Under the pieces are notes generated by a model, which saw only the letters and a program-made list of their open reading frames with translations, was not told the origin of the DNA and did no database searches. 28,723 nt of DNA, from NCBI GenBank assembly GCA_050633705.1, contig JBOEGZ010000010.1:1-28723 (forward strand), written 5' to 3'. Numbering within the stretch: position 1 is the first letter of the stretch; each line of letters starts with the position of its first letter. Positions 28,571 through 28,723 of the stretch are shown in pieces. The stretch is from JAJFHI01 sp050633705 (GTDB lineage Bacteria; Pseudomonadota; Alphaproteobacteria; Rhizobiales; Hyphomicrobiaceae). The translations under genes were made by a program, and so were the position numbers.

Positions 28571-28723
28571 CTAGTCGTCGTCGGCGCCAAAGGCGTCTTT
28601 TTCGAGTTGGGATTTGAGTGTGAAGCCCCCCTTGATTACAAATTTGTCGCCTTTGGAGAGACCACGCTTGATAGCGACATAGCCGTCCTGCTCAATACCT
28701 GTGACGATAGGTAAGTGCTTATA
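28571..28723 (-). CDS. C-terminus of RND periplasmic adaptor (CzcB-like), cut by window edge
   Basis: Fifty codons and a TAG read on the minus strand: P-I-V-T-G-I-E-Q-D-G-Y-V-A-I-K-R-G-L-S-K-G-D-K-F-V-I-K-G-G-F-T-L-K-S-Q-L-E-K, then D-A-F-G-A-D-D-D. G-L-x-x-G-D-x-x-V-x-x-G-x-F-x-L-K-S-x-L-E-K is the end of the membrane-proximal domain of CzcB-type membrane-fusion proteins. It lies 18 bp upstream of the pump gene in the same direction. The 5' part is outside the window. Confidence 0.8.
   Translation of the reverse strand, partial: YKHLPIVTGIEQDGYVAIKRGLSKGDKFVIKGGFTLKSQLEKDAFGADDD

Overview
The window looks like a mosaic accessory region, probably plasmid or integrated-element DNA of a proteobacterium. 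The metal-resistance genes on the right resemble alphaproteobacterial ones, but this is an impression rather than a measurement. No rRNA, tRNA or CRISPR array was found. The left half (about 1-14.5 kb) is visibly more AT-rich. It holds a conjugation or mobilisation backbone plus a small operon resembling a prokaryotic ubiquitin-like conjugation pathway. The right half (about 14.5-28.7 kb) is more GC-rich and carries mercury, copper/silver and divalent-metal resistance genes among recombination scars.

Layout of the left half: a PadR-type regulator with a membrane protein (0.1-1.2 kb) converges on a second PadR-type regulator (1.25-1.55 kb). A palindromic operator at 1749-1770, with half-sites at 75 and 1796, precedes a tight plus-strand operon. 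This operon encodes a small acidic protein, a beta-grasp ubiquitin-like protein, an E2-like protein, a JAMM/JAB peptidase and a ThiF-type E1 (1.8-4.4 kb). Small proteins and an ImmA/IrrE-like metallopeptidase follow. Next come an unknown protein, a VirD4/TraG-like ATPase and a replication-relaxation family protein (5.3-8.9 kb), then an HTH protein whose own coding region carries GACCGG-type repeats. From 10 to 14 kb there are small accessory genes, two of them frameshifted, and two small gene cassettes that share leader and 3' sequences.

Layout of the right half: at 14.1-14.6 kb there are gene fragments and a Tn3-like terminal repeat end. A MerR-regulated mercury module follows (merR, a thioredoxin-like gene, merT and a GDCCVxC protein), but merP and merA are missing. 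A copper/silver efflux operon comes next: a Cys-rich secreted protein, a FixH-like protein, CusB, CusA, a small membrane protein, and a DUF411 protein. A serine recombinase with a candidate res site follows. At 23.7-25.2 kb a Met/Trp/His-rich cytochrome c and a SHOCT protein lie between inverted IS-end-like repeats, preceded by a CadR/PbrR-like operator. Just outside the right repeat is the last 47 codons of a mercuric reductase, so the mer operon appears to have been broken up by rearrangement. The window ends with a second HME-RND pump (CzcA/CusA type) and the end of its adaptor on the minus strand.

The most interesting system is the 1.8-4.4 kb cassette. It has the four parts expected of a bacterial ubiquitin-like pathway (modifier, E2-like, JAMM peptidase, E1), sits next to conjugation genes, and is apparently controlled by PadR-type repressors.
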